From IMG/VR virus record IMGVR_UViG_3300037674_000223, positions 1 through 48,676 of that record: 48,676 nucleotides of DNA. One strand, written 5' to 3'. The stretch comes from a virus. Below, in pieces: positions 48,328 through 48,676 of the stretch. A program made the position numbers and the translations under genes. Position 1 is the first letter of the stretch. Each line of letters begins with the position of its first letter. The notes beneath the pieces were generated by a model, which was given only the letters and a program-made list of their open reading frames with translations, was not told the DNA's origin and ran no database searches.

Positions 48328-48676
48328 TGAAAAATTTACAAGAAGTAAAAAGCTTTCTAAATGAAGGTGTTTATGACAGAGGCATTTTTAAAGCTTTCTT
48401 CTTAGCAGGTGGACCTGGTTCAGGTAAATCATTTGTTACACAAGCCGCTTTTGCTGGCATAGGATTAAAAATAGTAAACTCGGATACAATCTTTGAAAGA
48501 GGATTATTAAAAGCAAACCTATCTTTAAAAATGCCAGACGAAGAAGAATATTTTAGAAACGTAGTACGAGACAGAGCAAAACTTACAGCAAGTACTCAAT
48601 TAGATACCTATGTAAAAGGAAGATTAGGTCTTGTTATTGACGCAACTGGTCGTGATAAATCTATAATCTCTAGACA
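48327..48676 (+). CDS. P-loop kinase (3'-truncated) with capsid-targeting-like start
   Basis: The first 116 residues of a P-loop kinase, cut by the window end. Walker A LAGGPGSGKS (about 27-35) is followed by IVNSDTIFERG and LGLVIDATGRDKS, as in zeta-toxin-like or polynucleotide-kinase-like phage enzymes. The first 13 residues (MKNLQEVKSFLNE) precede the kinase fold and end in an L-x-E site, as in adenylate kinase. TAATG overlap with the SufE-like gene and a GGGGGAG ribosome site. Confidence 0.8.
   Translation, partial: MKNLQEVKSFLNEGVYDRGIFKAFFLAGGPGSGKSFVTQAAFAGIGLKIVNSDTIFERGLLKANLSLKMPDEEEYFRNVVRDRAKLTASTQLDTYVKGRLGLVIDATGRDKSIISR

Noticed and set aside
1-48676. CRISPR arrays, insertion sequences, integrases or attachment sites
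   Set aside because: No spaced repeat array, transposase, integrase or inverted-repeat element was seen; the only notable repeats are the 15-bp coding repeat and the 51-bp element.

Overview
The window is a continuous block of a large, AT-rich, T4-like myovirus genome. Every convincing gene lies on the + strand. Gene order (15-16-17-18-19-20-67-21-22-23, then uvsY-uvsW-55-47-46, then 45-44-62-regA-43, then uvsX-41) is that of marine T4-like phages (cyanophages and pelagiphages). The low GC, the strings of ATGA/taATG overlaps and accessory genes such as hsp20, a cobS-like ATPase, peptide deformylase, 2OG-oxygenase and ribosomal proteins fit a phage of a streamlined marine alphaproteobacterium (SAR11/Pelagibacter type). 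The host is inference.

Layout. 1-11.6 kb: virion assembly, from a truncated sheath stabiliser (gp15) through both terminase subunits, sheath, tube, portal, core proteins, protease, scaffold and major capsid protein. It is punctuated by T4-type late promoters (TATAAATA) and two strong terminators. 11.6-14 kb: small membrane proteins, a radical-SAM/SPASM enzyme split over two overlapping genes, and a second tail-tube-fold protein. 14-21 kb: recombination (UvsY, UvsW, gp47, gp46), the late sigma factor gp55, and a peptide deformylase. 21.6-29.5 kb: accessory block with a DruA-like (DUF4338) protein, a HExxH+VWA protein paired with a MoxR/CobS-type AAA+ ATPase, ribosomal protein bS21, Hsp20, a ParB-like protein and a peroxiredoxin. 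29.5-43 kb: tRNA-Gly(UCC), clamp, clamp loader, ribosomal protein bL12, RegA, a RimK-RimB fusion, Sm-like protein, ferredoxin, DNA polymerase, GTP cyclohydrolase I, GNAT, MT-A70 methyltransferase, a second DruA-like protein, UvsX and gp41 helicase. 43-48.7 kb: membrane and lipoproteins, late-promoter genes, a KxDG nucleotidyltransferase-like protein, adenylate kinase, a SufE-like protein and a truncated P-loop kinase.

How it works together. Two promoter classes are readable. One is sigma70-like (TTGACA, 17 bp, often TGn, TAnnnT) in front of recombination, replication and accessory genes. The other is TATAAATA, served by gp55 with the gp45 clamp. Several sigma70-like promoters place the predicted transcription start at or within a few bases of the ATG, or of the first base of the tRNA, implying leaderless messages. 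The phage also carries an unusual set of translation-directed genes (bS21, bL12, RimK-RimB, peptide deformylase, tRNA-Gly, RegA), which suggests remodelling of the host ribosome.

Most worth following up: N-terminal peptides resembling capsid-targeting sequences on the RimK-RimB fusion, adenylate kinase and the last P-loop kinase; a predicted minus-strand small RNA divergent from gp55; an attenuator-like leader after bS21; a 51-bp terminator-promoter repeat flanking the ParB-like gene; the DruA-like pair; and the tRNA embedded at the 5' end of the clamp message. All functional statements rest on reading motifs by eye; no database search was run.
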